A stretch of 64,000 nucleotides of DNA from NCBI GenBank assembly GCA_028554755.1, contig JAPTOF010000015.1:12287501-12351500 (forward strand), given 5' to 3'. How positions within the stretch are numbered: the stretch's first letter is position 1; the number at the start of each line of letters is the position of its first letter. Of the stretch, positions 44,972 through 56,750 are shown piece after piece. Below the pieces are notes generated by a model. The model saw only the letters and a list, made by a program, of their open reading frames with translations. It did not search any database and was not told the DNA's origin. The position numbers and the translations under genes are program-made. Origin of the DNA: Cordia subcordata (lineage: Eukaryota > Streptophyta > Magnoliopsida > Boraginales > Cordiaceae).

Positions 44972-46640
44972 ATGGAGGGAATTTCTATTAAACAAGCACC
45001 CCCTTTTGATGGAACAAATTATGCATTTTTGAAAATGAGAATGAAAGTGTTTATACAATTACATGACTATAAAGCCTAGAAAATTATAGAAAATGGGCCT
45101 ACCTTACCTACAAAATTAGAGGGTGATAGGAGAATATCCAAATTGGAAAATGAATGGAATGATGAAGATATTAAATTATTTGAGTTAAATCAAAAAGCAT
45201 TACATTATTTATTTAATGCTATGAATGCCACCGAATTTGCTAGAGTAATGGGTTGCATTTCAGCTAAAGAACTTTAGGATCAATTAGAAGTAACTTATGA
45301 AAGAACTAGCCAAGTGAAAGAATCTAGGCTTGCTATGCTTGTATATAGATATGAATTATTCAAGATGCTTTCAAATGAAAAAGGTTGAACAAATGTTTTC
45401 TAGATTTGTTGAAATCACTAATGGTTTGAAAGCTCTTGGTAAAGATTATTCCAATGTAGAGAAAGTAAGGAAAGTGCTAAGGAGCTTGCCATCATCATGG
45501 CAACCTAAAGTCACGGCAATAAAGAAAGCGAAGGACTTGAATACATTGGAGCTCAATGAGCTCATTGGGTCACTCATGACTCATGAGCTTGAGATAAATG
45601 ATCATGAAGAAGAAGAAAGGAAAGAAAAGAAGTCCATTGCACTCGTTGCATCAAAATATCCATCAACTAACGATGAAGAAGATGATGAGGACCCAGAAGA
45701 TGAAGAAATTGCACTTCTAGCCCGAAATTTCAAAAGGTTTATGAAATATAGAAAGATGAGGAAAGGGGCTTCTTCAAGCAACACAAATTGGAAGAAGAAA
45801 GGAAAAGAAGGCAAGGAGTTCAAAAAGATAAAAGATGCAAAAGATGAGTTAAAGTGCTTCAATTGCAACAAGCCGGAACATATAAAAGCAAATTGTCCTA
45901 AGCTTTCAAAGAAGAAGGAAGGAAAGGCGCTTAAGGCCACGTGGGACTTCTCCAAAACCGAAGAAGATGAGGAAGAGCATCATGAGGTGGCCAACTTTTG
46001 CCTCATGGCCAATGAGGAAGAGGCACCATCTTCATCTTCACCATCTATTCATTATTCATCTAGTGAAGAAGATGAAGAAGAATGTAGTTTTGATGAACTA
46101 AAAGATGCATTTGCTAAATTACATGATGATTTATCCTTAGCTTTAGCAAAAAACAAGCAAATGCATAAAAGTTTAAAACTTGTTCTTAATGAAAAGGAAA
46201 TCTTGGAAAAGAAAAATACCTCTCTTATTGAAAAAGTAGATATCTTAAAAAAGGAAAATAATTCATATGCCGAGGATTTTATAAAAATTAAAAAATAGGT
46301 TAAAGATTTGAAAAAGAAAAATATGGATTTGAATGGAATTATTCAAAAATTTACTAATGGCAAAGAAAATTTTGAAAAACTTCTTGAAAGTCAAAAAATG
46401 TCTTTTGATAAGAGTGGTATTGGATACAAACCTAGTATTAATAAAAAATATTTCAAAACCTATTTTGTCAAAGCTTCTACCTCTACATCCTCTTCTCCAC
46501 CAAAGTCAAATGTTATTTGTACCATTGTGAAAAGAAAGGACATGTATCTACTCATTGTTATTGCAAGAAAATTCGTGATAAGGGATCACATGTTCCGTAT
46601 TGGCAAAGACCAAAATCGGTGGTCAAAAACAAAAAGTAAA
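44972..46640 (+). pseudogene. Gag of Sirevirus D
   Basis: ATG 44972 opens MEGISIKQAPPFDGTNYAF. A TAG replaces Trp in YKAWKII, another TAG lies in KELWDQ, and a shift occurs near 45380. From 45330 to 46298 a frame of 322 codons is open. It has LPSSWQPKVTAIKKAKDL, the knuckle CFNCNKPEHIKANC (all four ligands present, Gly to Glu before His), an acidic stretch, and a coiled coil (LKLVLNEKEILEKKNTSLIE). A second knuckle near 46520 is shifted by a one-base loss. It complements C: each copy keeps parts the other has lost. Confidence 0.85.
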
Positions 46641-46734
46641 CTAACACCAAGGACCCAAGGTGTTGGGGACCCCAAAATAAAGAATTTCATTTGAATTTCA
46701 TGTGTGTAGGTATGCAATGAAAGCAATTCAAGCA

Positions 46735-49700
46735 AAATAAAATGGATCTTGGATAGTGGTTGTTCCAAGCACATGACAAGGAACTCTTCACTTTTCTACA
46801 AACTAAAAAGGACAAAAGGAGGAGATGTACCTTTGGGGACAATGGCAAAGGAAAAATTATTGGAAAAGGAAGCATTGGTAACGAAAATTCTCTTGTTATA
46901 CACAATTTCCTACTAGTAGAAGGTCTAAAATTTAATCTACTTAGCATTAGTCAATTATGTGACAAAGGTCATAAAGTCGTTTTTCAATCATCTAAATGCC
47001 TTGTGTATGAATGTGGAAATGAAAATGTGTTATTTGTAGCTAAGAGAAATGAAAATGTTTACACTATTGAAATTGATCAACTTATATGTCAACATGTTAA
47101 ATGTTTATCTGTTGTGCATGATAATGCTTGGTTATGGCATAGAAGATTAGGACATGCTAGCATGAGCTTATTGAATGATTTGTCAAAGCATGATCTAGTT
47201 AGAGACCTACCAAAGCTAAAATTTGAAAGAGACAAAATTTGTGATGCTTGCCAATTAGAAAAACAACACAAGACATCCTTCAAATCCTTAAATAAAGTTT
47301 CAACAAATAGAGCATTACAATTATTACACATGGATTTGTTTGGACCCATTGATGTGGCAAGCTTAGGAGGATCTAGGTATACATTTGTTGTAGTTGATGA
47401 TTACACTAGATTTACATGGGTCATGTTTCTTGCACATAAAAATGATGCCTTCAATAAATTTGCAAGATTGTGTAGAAAAGTGCAAAATGAGAAAGGCTAT
47501 TTTATAACTTGCATCCGTAGTGATAATGGCACTGAATATGTGAATACTCCTTTCATGACCTTTTGTGATGAACATGGCATTGAGTATAACTTTTTAGCCC
47601 CTCGTACTCCTCAACAAAATAGGGTAGTAGAGAGGAAGAATCGTACATTACAAGAAATGGCAAAGACTATGCTAAAAGAACACAACTTGCCAACATATTT
47701 TTGGAGTGAAGTCATAAATACTGCATGCTATGTGTAAAATAGAGTATTAATTGGACTTATTTTAAACAAAACTCCATATGAACTATGGCATGGCAAAACA
47801 CCTAAAATATCATACTTCAAAGTATTTGGTTGTAAATGTTTTATTCTAAACACTAAGGACCACTTAAGAAAATTTGATGCTAAATCCGATGAAGGAATAT
47901 TCTTAGGTTATTCCACAAAGAGCAAAGCATATAGGGTATATAATAAGAGAACTCTTGTTGTCGAAGAATCAATACATGTTACATTTGATGAGACTAATCC
48001 ATTTGAGCCGAGAAAGGAAATTGATGATGTAGGTTATCTTTTGGAAAAGACAACGCTTGAAGATCTAACTCCAAAAGACAAAGAAAAACCAACGAAGCAA
48101 GAAGAAGAACTTCAAGAAAGGAGGTCTCAAGCAAATGAGAAAATCAAACATTACTCAAACAAAGATGATGAAACAAAAGAACCTCATGAAGATCTACCAA
48201 AGAGTTGGAAGTTTGTGAGAAACCATCCTTAAGATCTTATTCTCGGTGATCCAAATGAAGGTGTAAGAACCAGGCATAATATTAGTACTTTTTGTGAGCA
48301 TCATGCATTTATTTCTCATATTGAACCCAAAAATGTAAAAGAAGCTCTACTAGATGAAAATTGGATAATGACAATGCAAGAAGAACTCAATCAATTTGAG
48401 AGAAATAAAGTTTGGAAGCTAGTTGAAAGACCTAAAGATAGACCGGTAATAGGAACCAAAAGGGTATTCAGAAACAAACTAGATGAAGCCGGAATAGTGA
48501 CTAGGAATAAGGCTAGACTAGTTGCACAAGGATACAATCAAGAAGAAGGAATTGATTATGATGAAACTTATGCTCCTGTAGCTAAACTTGAATCCATTCG
48601 TATGTTACTTGCATATGCATGTCACATGGACTTTAAGCTTTATCAAATGGATGTGAAAAGTGTATTTTTAAATGGATTCATTGAAGAAGAAGCTTATGTT
48701 GAACAACCCCCTGGTTTTGAAGATTCATGCTTTCCTAATCATGTTCTTAAACTAGAAAAGGCTTTATATGGCTTAAAGCAAGCTCCTAGAGCTTGATATG
48801 AAAGTCTTAGTGGATTTTTGATAGAAAACAATTTTGAAAGAGGAAAACTTGATTCAACCCTATTTATCAAAAGAAAAGACAATGGCATTCTACTTGTCCA
48901 AATCTATGTAGATGATATAATTTTTAGTGCTACTAATGTTTCCTTGCGTGAGAATTTTTCAAAGTGCATGCACAAGGAGTTCGAGATAAGCATGATGGGA
49001 GAATTAACTTTCTTCGTCGGACTCCAAATCAAACAAGCAAAAGAGGGGATCTTCATAAATCAAGCCAAATACACCAAGGAAATCATCAAGAAATTTGGAC
49101 TTGAAGATGCAAAGGAGATTGGAACTCCTATGAGCCTCTCAACAAAGCTAGATAAAAATGAGAAAGGTAAATTAGTAGACGAGAAGAAATATAGAGGTAT
49201 GATTGGTAGCCTATTATATTTAATTGCCTCTAGACCTGATATCATGTTCTCAGTGTGCTTATGTGCTAGATTTCAATCCAATCCTAAGGAAATTCACTTA
49301 ACAGCTATAAAAAGAGTAATTAGATATCTTAAAGGAACAATTAATTTAGGGCTTTGGTATGCTAAAGGAACGTCATTTGATCTATGTGGTTTTTCTAATG
49401 CTGACTCTGCTGGTTGCAAAGTAGATCGTAAGAGCACTACTGGAACATGCCAATTCCTAGGACATTCCTTAGTATCTTGGTCTTGTAGGAAACAAAATAG
49501 CGTTGCTATTTCTACCACCGAAGCTGAATATATTGTAGCTGGTAGTTGTGTGGCTCAAATATTGTGGATGAAACAAAATTTACTTGATTATGGATTGAAG
49601 TATGATCATATTCCTATATATTGTGATAATACTAGTGCAATTAATCTTACTAAGAACCCAATTCAACACTCAAGAACTAAGCATATTGAGATTAGACACC

Positions 49701-49849
49701 ATTTCATTAGAGATCATGTACAAAAAAGTGATATAATTCTTAAATTTGTTGATACTTTACATCAAGTTGCTGATATTTTCACTAAACCTTTGCATGAGGA
49801 TCAATTTTGCAAGATTAGGAGAGAAATTGGAATGATAAAATGTGGTTAA
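46735..49849 (+). pseudogene. Pol of Sirevirus D: protease, integrase, RT, RNase H
   Basis: WILDSGCSKHM (46745), then a one-base loss near 46832. From there VHDNAWLWHRRLGHASM with CDACQLEKQHK (HHCC intact), HMDLFGPIDVA, IRSDNGTEY and TPQQNRVVERKNRTL (D, D, E present) are in an open frame to 47737, where TAA interrupts CYV-NRVLI. A TAA at 48230 follows. RT: YQMDVKSVFLNG, then a TGA at 48794-48796 at the Trp of APRAW, the same change as in C. From 48818 an open frame of 343 codons has VQIYVDDIIF, DRKSTTGTCQFLGHSLVSW, EAEYIVAGS, YCDNTSAINLTKNPIQHS and VADIFTKPLHEDQF. Confidence 0.9.
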
Positions 49850-50232
49850 TTGACATATATATGTGTTTATGTGGCTTGGGTATGAAAAATAAGAAATTTG
49901 TGCACCTTCTGACCCAGCCGGCCGACCAAGCCGGTCGACCGACTAAGGCCTTAGGCATCCGGCTAAAACACAACTTTTTAATATGCTCTCTGATCTAGCA
50001 CGACCAGCCGGTCGACCAACTGAACGCGGACAGGGTTAAAAATTGGGGGGTTTTCACCCCAAATTCACTACATTCTATCAAATTTTTTAAAACCCTAGCC
50101 AAAACTCTCCAAAACCCATCTCAAAATCTTCAATTTTCAACCGTTTTCTTCCAAATTTCTTCCTAACATTTGTTTGCCCACTTCAAAAACAAAGTTTTTC
50201 AACGATTATTCTTGCAAAAACAACGTGAAGTC
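49850..50232 (+). promoter_or_regulatory. Leader between pol and the env-position ORF of D
   Basis: Has GGTCGACC-type words (49920-50015), GGGTTAAAAATTGGGG, AAACCCTAGCC and a pyrimidine/A-rich leader, in the same order as in C. No ATG-initiated ORF of note precedes 50233. Role as promoter or leader is inferred. Confidence 0.4.
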
Positions 50233-51470
50233 ATGGTGAATCCAAGGAGAAGAAGTCAAGCACGTGGGAGAAAAGGGAAAAGGCAAAGAACTCAATCTCC
50301 TCCACCACCACCACCTCCGGTATCCAAGATTCAAGGCAAACAATCAATTTTATACGGTAAATATATCGTGGACTCTAACTTTGCTGGCACCGATATCTTT
50401 CCGTTATTTGATAGATGGAATGCGTTTCTACATCTGCATTGTGATGTGCAAGATAAATTAGTAATTGAGTTTTATGAAAATCTTAAGATACATTGTAGAA
50501 GCCCAAAACTTGAATTATCTTCTACAGTCTATGGGGTAAATTTTGTGCTTAAGGAGGAAACTTTACATGAAATATTTCATATACCTGTTGATGGGGAAGG
50601 CCACTACAATAGTCAAGGATGGTTAGAAGGAATTAAGGGAACCGCCACCCCGGGTGAAGTCATAAAATATATGTGGGAGAAAGTAGGGCCTAAGGATCCT
50701 AATTTAATTCTTCCGTTATTGAGAGATGTTGATGTTAATATGAGACTTGCTTTTAAAATCATGAGTGAAGTAATTCTCCCTAGAAATATCAATGATGGCA
50801 AAATTCCAGTTATGGATGCTTATATCTATTGTAGCCTTAGGGAGAAAAAGAAGATAGCTTTGCCTTTCCTAATCCTTCAACATATGTTACATATTAGTGG
50901 AAAGGATGGAGGAAAAACGACCACTCCTAGTTATGGTATGGCCTTAATGCATATTTTCTCTCATTTCAACATATCTTCAGATGCTCCATCTAGAAAGTTT
51001 GCTTGGAATTTTGATATGTTGTATATGAACTTCATGAGCCCATAAATAGAGAGACCTTCAAAAGTTTGCCTCAAAGCACTCAAACTGCAATTAGGAATAG
51101 GACTAAGAAGAGGACTACTTTCACCGACCCTGTCTTTGGCACCACTGCTCAAAACCTTGATGACATACTTGGTGGGGTAGATATCACCTTTGATGGTGGG
51201 GTAGATATCACCTTTGAAGAAGATGAAGGGCCAGAAATTGAGGGTAATCCCGACATAGGCATACTAGGAACCACACCCATGGTTGTTAGTACCTCTGAAG
51301 AAGAGGAAAATATTGAGGAAGCAACTCTTAGGTGAGTGTTGAGAGAATCTAGGGAGCAAGTGCACATTGATGAGCAATGCCGAAGAGAAATTTGTCGTGG
51401 TGCTGGTTCTAGTTCGATGGGACAACAGGAAGACCCTTCTTTGATGGCTCAGATTCTGTCCCAATTATAG
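50233..51470 (+). pseudogene. Env-position ORF of Sirevirus D, broken
   Basis: Start chosen at ATG 50233 (MVNPRRRSQARGRKGKRQR), which aligns with the start of the C copy; the open frame extends upstream to 50170 only by chance. It matches C through ILYGKYIVDSNFAGTD, YGVNFVLKEETLHEIFHIP and YGMALMHIFSHFNI. About 23 bp are missing after YMNF, giving a stop at 51043-51045. Downstream, 51066-51335 returns to the frame with a small duplication (GGVDITFDGGVDITF). A TGA at 51333 and TAG at 51468 follow. Confidence 0.75.
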
Positions 51471-52097
51471 GCTTTAAACACTGGTATGGGCGAAATGAGG
51501 GCTACCATGACAAGCCAATGGGACGAGCTCACTGTTTGAAGGCAACATATTGATTCAGAAGTGGCTGCTAGGAAATCAGACGTGAGAGAATACTTCAAGG
51601 ATCATCATGATCGCGCACCCTGATTTTCTTCTTTTTGAAAAACATTTTTCATTCCACTTGAAAACAATTTTTAGTTTTAGTTGACCTTTACATTCTTGAC
51701 TTTGATTAACAAGTTTTTTCTTTTATACACTCTTAACCTTTGTTTCTTTTCCTGCCTTTATATTGATTTTGATGATGCCAAAAGTGGAGAAGTATGGTGA
51801 ATGATATTTACACTTTGGTAAATGGTAGTTCTTTAGTACATGATATATGGTGAATGGAATTTTTATACTTTGGTGCATGATATATGTTGAAAGGTGTATG
51901 CTTTGTTTGGAAAAGTAAATGGTAAATGGCATGCTTTGTTGATATTTTTTACTTGTTTGAATATGGCTATTTGCATGTCTTTGCAAATGAGTTTAAATTT
52001 GATAGTGAAAGCATTTTCCCAAAAATTCATTTTCTAAAGGAATGCATATATTAAGGGGGAGTACTTTCGTCTCATATCTTAAAATTTTGTCATCATC

Positions 52098-52111
52098 AAA
52101 AAAGGGGAGAT
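52098..52111 (+). other. Polypurine tract of element D
   Basis: AAAAAAGGGGAGAT touches the 3' LTR. A second tract, ATTAAGGGGGAGTACT, lies at 52051-52066, and a weaker one (CAAAAGTGGAGAAGT) near 51779-51793. Confidence 0.8.
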
Positions 52112-53402
52112 TGTTAGCTAAATATTCATTATTGGTTTTGATGATGAAAATATATCCATTATCTTACTAAATAGCTTCTTGTGAAAATGATATTATATCT
52201 AGTTGAAGCTTTGAAAAATATGAATATGTGCAAAAAGCCTTATTTGAAGGAAGAAAATATGAGAAGGCATAAGGAGAAGAAAAGAAGCCATAAGGGGTAC
52301 CGGATTTGTTTTTCTTCTTGCTCTATTTGTGAAATGCCTATATATTGTGTGGACTTGGCTCAAAATCTTTTTCTTATTCATAGCAAAAATTTTCAAGTCT
52401 TGCACATTTGAAATAACATATGCACAAATATATTTGAATGCACACATAGAGCTAAAATGAGTTTTTGGGGCGTTTCAATTCACAACATGTGTTTACAAAA
52501 TTATTCAAGATGATTTGGAGTTGTGGAATTTTCTCTTTAAATGGACTTTGCAAAAATCTGGCTTTACTTCACATTTTGGAGTGGCCGGACTCCCCAGCCG
52601 GTCGACCGGCTAACCTGGGTGGGTCACCCAGCCAAAACAGAGAGGTGAAAGGAAAAGTCGGACCCCCTAGCCGGTCGACCGGCTAAGGCGTCCGGCCTAG
52701 TCAGAAAAGGTAAAGGGTAAGTCGGACGACTCAGCCGGTCGACCGGCTGAACGGGAGCTGTAATAAATGCACTAGCCTTTTATTATCGTTCTGGCCGAAA
52801 ATCCCAAATCTTCTTCACCTACCAAATCCCTAACCCCCCAAATCTCTTTAAATACTCATTCAATACACTTTCTAATCATCAATTGAAGTGTGCTAAAGTG
52901 TTTATCATCATTCAATCCATCTTTGAGCCATTCTTGCAATATATTTAAGCTTTCAAGAGCTTATTCATCTTCTTCTTAAAGAAAATCTCAGATTCAATCT
53001 TTTCTTATTCTTGAGTACATACACACATTGAGAGCTATAATCTTTGTAAGATTTATTCATTAAAGCTTGTAAAATATGGGGAAATCTTATAGAATACATC
53101 TCTTGGTTTCTTTGAAGTTAGGCTTCAAAGAGATTGTAATAATTTGGTTTGTGCTTCACCAAGTTTTGAAGAAGCATCTTAGTGGAGATCTTTGAAGTCC
53201 TAAGGGGAGCTTCCTTGGGCGGTGGACGTAGGCTTGGCCGAACCACCTTAAAATCATTTGTTTCTCTTCTCCTTACACTTCTATTTTTATACTTACTTCC
53301 CTTTCTTATCTTGTGTTTGATATATTAATTGTTAGAAGTTGTAAATTTTCTGTAAATTTTTAATAACAAAAATTAGTATTAAGATCTTAATTCACCCCCC
53401 TT
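52112..53402 (+). repeat. 3' LTR of element D, right end truncated
   Basis: Matches the 5' LTR of D from TGTTAGCT onward, with the same three-unit GGTCGACCGG array (52585-52752). It stops at TTCACCCCCCTT and lacks TAAGATATTTGCACCCA. E then resumes with CTATTTCATTTAAG. Confidence 0.88.
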
Positions 53403-53658
53403 CTATTTCATTTAAGGGCATTTTATTCGAAAATGTTGGATGGTTAAGTTGAGTTATCTCTAGATTGAGTTATGGTTTGGTATTTCATTTGGGGAGAATG
53501 TTTAATTGATAAATATTCATGGGTAATTTATGAATTATTCTTTTGGTTTTTAGCACTCTAATTTAATCTTGATGGGATTAGTGATTTGGCCTTGTGTACA
53601 CAAAGGGCTAATACCCTTTAGTTGCACAGTAGTTGTGTCCTTGAGAAGTCACAGTACT
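53403..53658 (+). repeat. 5' LTR of E, last piece
   Basis: CTATTTCATTTAAG... to CACAGTACT, matching 59331-59584. The terminal 19 bp with GGGCGTGACA are deleted, together with the primer site and gag. Confidence 0.8.
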
Positions 53659-53689
53659 ATTAGTTGAGTTTACATTCCTAATGAACCAG

Positions 53690-56600
53690 TATTTCCTTTT
53701 AAGGAGAGGAAATCTCCTACACCTTATATAATTTCTACATTGAAAGCCCAAAAGTTATTGAGTAAAGGTTGCAGGGTCATTTGGCAAACAAAATAAGTAC
53801 GAAGAGAGAAGTAACCAAGTTGGAGAACATACTAGTTGTAAATGAGTTTTCAAATGTATTCCCTAAAGAGATTCTTGGACTTCCTCTAAAACAATAAGTG
53901 GAGTCTGAGATTGAGTTGCCACCAGGCACAACACCAATCTCCAAGGCTCCCTATTAGATGGCGTTAGTAAAACTGAAGGAGTTGAAAGTGCAATTACAAG
54001 AACTTTTGGATAAAGGGCAAATTCGCCCTAGTGTGTCACTATGGGGTGCTCTTGTCTTATTCATAAAGAAGAAGGATGGAAGCATGAAACTTTGCATATA
54101 GGGAATTGAATAAAGTGACTATAGAAATCAATACTCGTTACCTCGCATCGATGATTTGTTTGACCAACTACAAGGGGCATACGTTTTCTTAAAAATTTTA
54201 AGGTTAGGTTACCATCAAGTGAGGGTCAGAACTGAAGACATACCTAGAACTACCTTTCGAATAAGGTATGGACATTATGAGTTTATAGTGATACCATTTG
54301 GAATAACTAATGCACCTGTAGTGTTTATGAACTTAATAAATAGAATATTTAAACCATTTTTTGACCAATTCCTTATAATATTCATCGATGATATATTGGT
54401 GTATTCTAAGAGTCAACAAGAACATGAACAGCAACTTTAACAAGAACATGAACAGCACTTTCGAGCAGTACTTAAAATACTTCAAGACAAACAATTGTTT
54501 GCGAAATTCAAGAAACGTGAGTTTTGGCTAACACAAATGACTTTCCTTGGACATGTGACATCTAGTGGAGGAATCTCAGTAGACCCTTAAAAGATACAAG
54601 TCGTGATGGTTTGGCCAAGACCTGGGAATGTCACAAAGTTTTCTGGGCATGGTAGGTTACTACCGCAAATTTGTACAAGGATTTTCTAACATAGCTGCCC
54701 CTCTCACATGATTGACGAGAAAAGATGTCAAGTTTGAATAGAAAGTTGGCTACGAAAAATATTTCCAAGAGTTGAAACAGAGGTTGGTGTCTGCACCCAT
54801 TCTGACCTTACCAAAGGGGAACAATGGATTTGTAATCTATAGTGATGCGTCTCACACAAGCTTGGGATGTGTGCTAATGCAACGAGGCAAGGTTATTGCA
54901 TATGCCTCTAGGCAATTAAAAGAACATGAAAAGAACTACCAGATACATGATCTAGAGTCAGCTGGAGACATATTTGTACGATGTGTTGTTTGAGATCTAT
55001 ACTGATCATCAAAACTTGAAGTACTTGTTTACACAAAAGGAACTAAACTTGTGATAGAGAAGATGGTTGAAATTCCTGAAAGATTATGGCTACACCATTC
55101 ATTACCATCTGGGTAAGGCAAACACAATAGCGGATGCTCTTAGCAGGAAACTACATGGTAAAATGGTAGCTCTAATTGCAATTTCTAAACATTTATCGAG
55201 AAAGCTTGAGAAGTTGCAATACAAAGTAATCACACAACCTACTGTTGGGATCTTGGCTCGACTAGTGGTGCAACCATTATTACTAGAAAGAATCAAGTTA
55301 ACCCAGCAAAATGATGCCTTCTTCGAAGAGCAGTAATCTAAAATAGTAAGTGGGCAAAAGCCATACCCAAATATACATAAGGATGGGACAATAAGATTTG
55401 AAGAGAGGCTATGCATACCAAAGGAGCTGACATTAAGGAAAGAGATTCTGTTCGATGCTCACAACTCTTGTTTTCCATACATCCTGGTGAAACGAAGATG
55501 TATCGAGATCTTAGGGAGAAGTTCTAGTGGAATAACATTAAGCGAGAGATTCAGGATTTTGTGGCTCAATGCTTGACTTCCTAAAGGGTAAAAGCATAAC
55601 ATCAAAAACCTTTCGGGCTTTTACAACCATTAGATATCCCTGAATGGAAATGGGATAGTATATCATTGGACTTTGTTGTAGGGCTTCCGAGGTCCAAGGA
55701 GAAGCATTATGCTATATGGGTTGTGGTAGATCGCCTCACCAAGACAGCACATTTCTTAGCAGTTGTAACTGACTTTAAAGTGGAAAGACTAGCTAGAATA
55801 TACATTGTAGAGATAGTCCGCTTACATGGAGTACCAAAGAAAGTGATATCAGATCGAGACCCTATATTTATCTCTAAATTCTAGGAGAGTTTATAACATG
55901 CATTGGGTATGCAACAAAAATTGAGTATAGCATTCCACTCTCAGATAAATGGACAAACAAAAAGAATCATCCAAACCTTAGAGGATGTGTTGAGAGCATC
56001 TGTAATAGATCTGGGTAGTGACTGGGATTGGTATTTGCCTTTGGTCAAATTCACTTGCAATAATTGTTATTAAGCAAGCATTCAAATGTCACCTTTTGAA
56101 GCATTATATGGTAGAAAGTGTTGTACACCTCTATATTGGGATTTGGGTGAAAGGAAAGCATTAGAGACTAACCTTCTAAAAGACATCAAAGAAAAATTCA
56201 AATGTGTTAGATAAAGATTGAAGCAAAGCCAAGACAGACAAAAGTGTTGGGCAGAGAGACGAAGGAAGGAACTAACATTTCAAGTGGGCGACCATGTGTT
56301 CCTAAAGGTGTCCCCAACTCGAGGAGTAGTTCGCCTCATTAAGTAGGGAAAACTCATCCCACGTATTATAGGTCCATGTCAAATCTTAAAAAGGATTGGT
56401 GAAGTGGCATACCAACTTGTACTGCCACCAGCAATGTCTGGAATCCACAATTTTTCCGTGTATCGCAACTTCGACGTTATGTCTATAAATCTAACCTTAT
56501 AGTGCCAACAGAAGAGTGGCAAGTATGCGAGGACCTTATATTTGAGAAGCAACCCATAAAGATTGTTGATAGAAAAGACCAAGTGTTATGATGAATAACG

Positions 56601-56735
56601 ATCCCTTATTTGAAGGTTAGATGGTACAACCAAACACCGAGAAAGGCTATATGGATGCCTGAAGAAGAAGCGTGCACTAAGTATCCTATTTTATTTGAGA
56701 ACCAAGGTTAGTGAAGTTTCAAGGATGAAACTTTC
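53690..56735 (+). pseudogene. Pol of chromovirus E: RT, RNase H, integrase, chromodomain
   Basis: VVNEFSNVFPKEILGLP and IELPPGTTPISKAPY open the RT region (about 53840). Then [73 protein letters not shown] (RT active site, FIDD). RNase [46 protein letters not shown]. Integrase: WDSISLDFVVGLPRS, VVVDRLTKTAHFLAV, VPKKVISDRDPIFISKF. C-terminus: GEVAYQLVLPPAMSGIHN and IKIVDRKDQVL..IPYLKVRWYNQ, a decayed type II chromodomain. Stops and shifts throughout. Motifs are of the Tekay/Del lineage, in which such a domain is thought to guide insertion into heterochromatin. Confidence 0.88.
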
Positions 56736-56750
56736 TGTTAGTAAAGAGGA

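Larger units (their letters stand above)
43613..53402 (+). mobile_element. Sirevirus-type Copia element D with env-position ORF
   Basis: Same family as C, opposite orientation, 1.2 kb away. 5' LTR 43613-44910, primer site TGGTATCAGAGC 44913-44924, gag, pol, env-position ORF, polypurine tract 52098-52111, 3' LTR 52112-53402. The 3' LTR lacks its last 20 or so bp and the right target duplication (AGTTG is seen only at 43608-43612). It therefore suffered a small deletion at its right edge. Every ORF is broken. Confidence 0.9.

Noticed and set aside
52465..52686. Open frame through the GGTCGACC array in the 3' LTR of D
   Set aside because: It runs across LTR promoter repeats, differs in the other LTRs of the family and has no coding signature.
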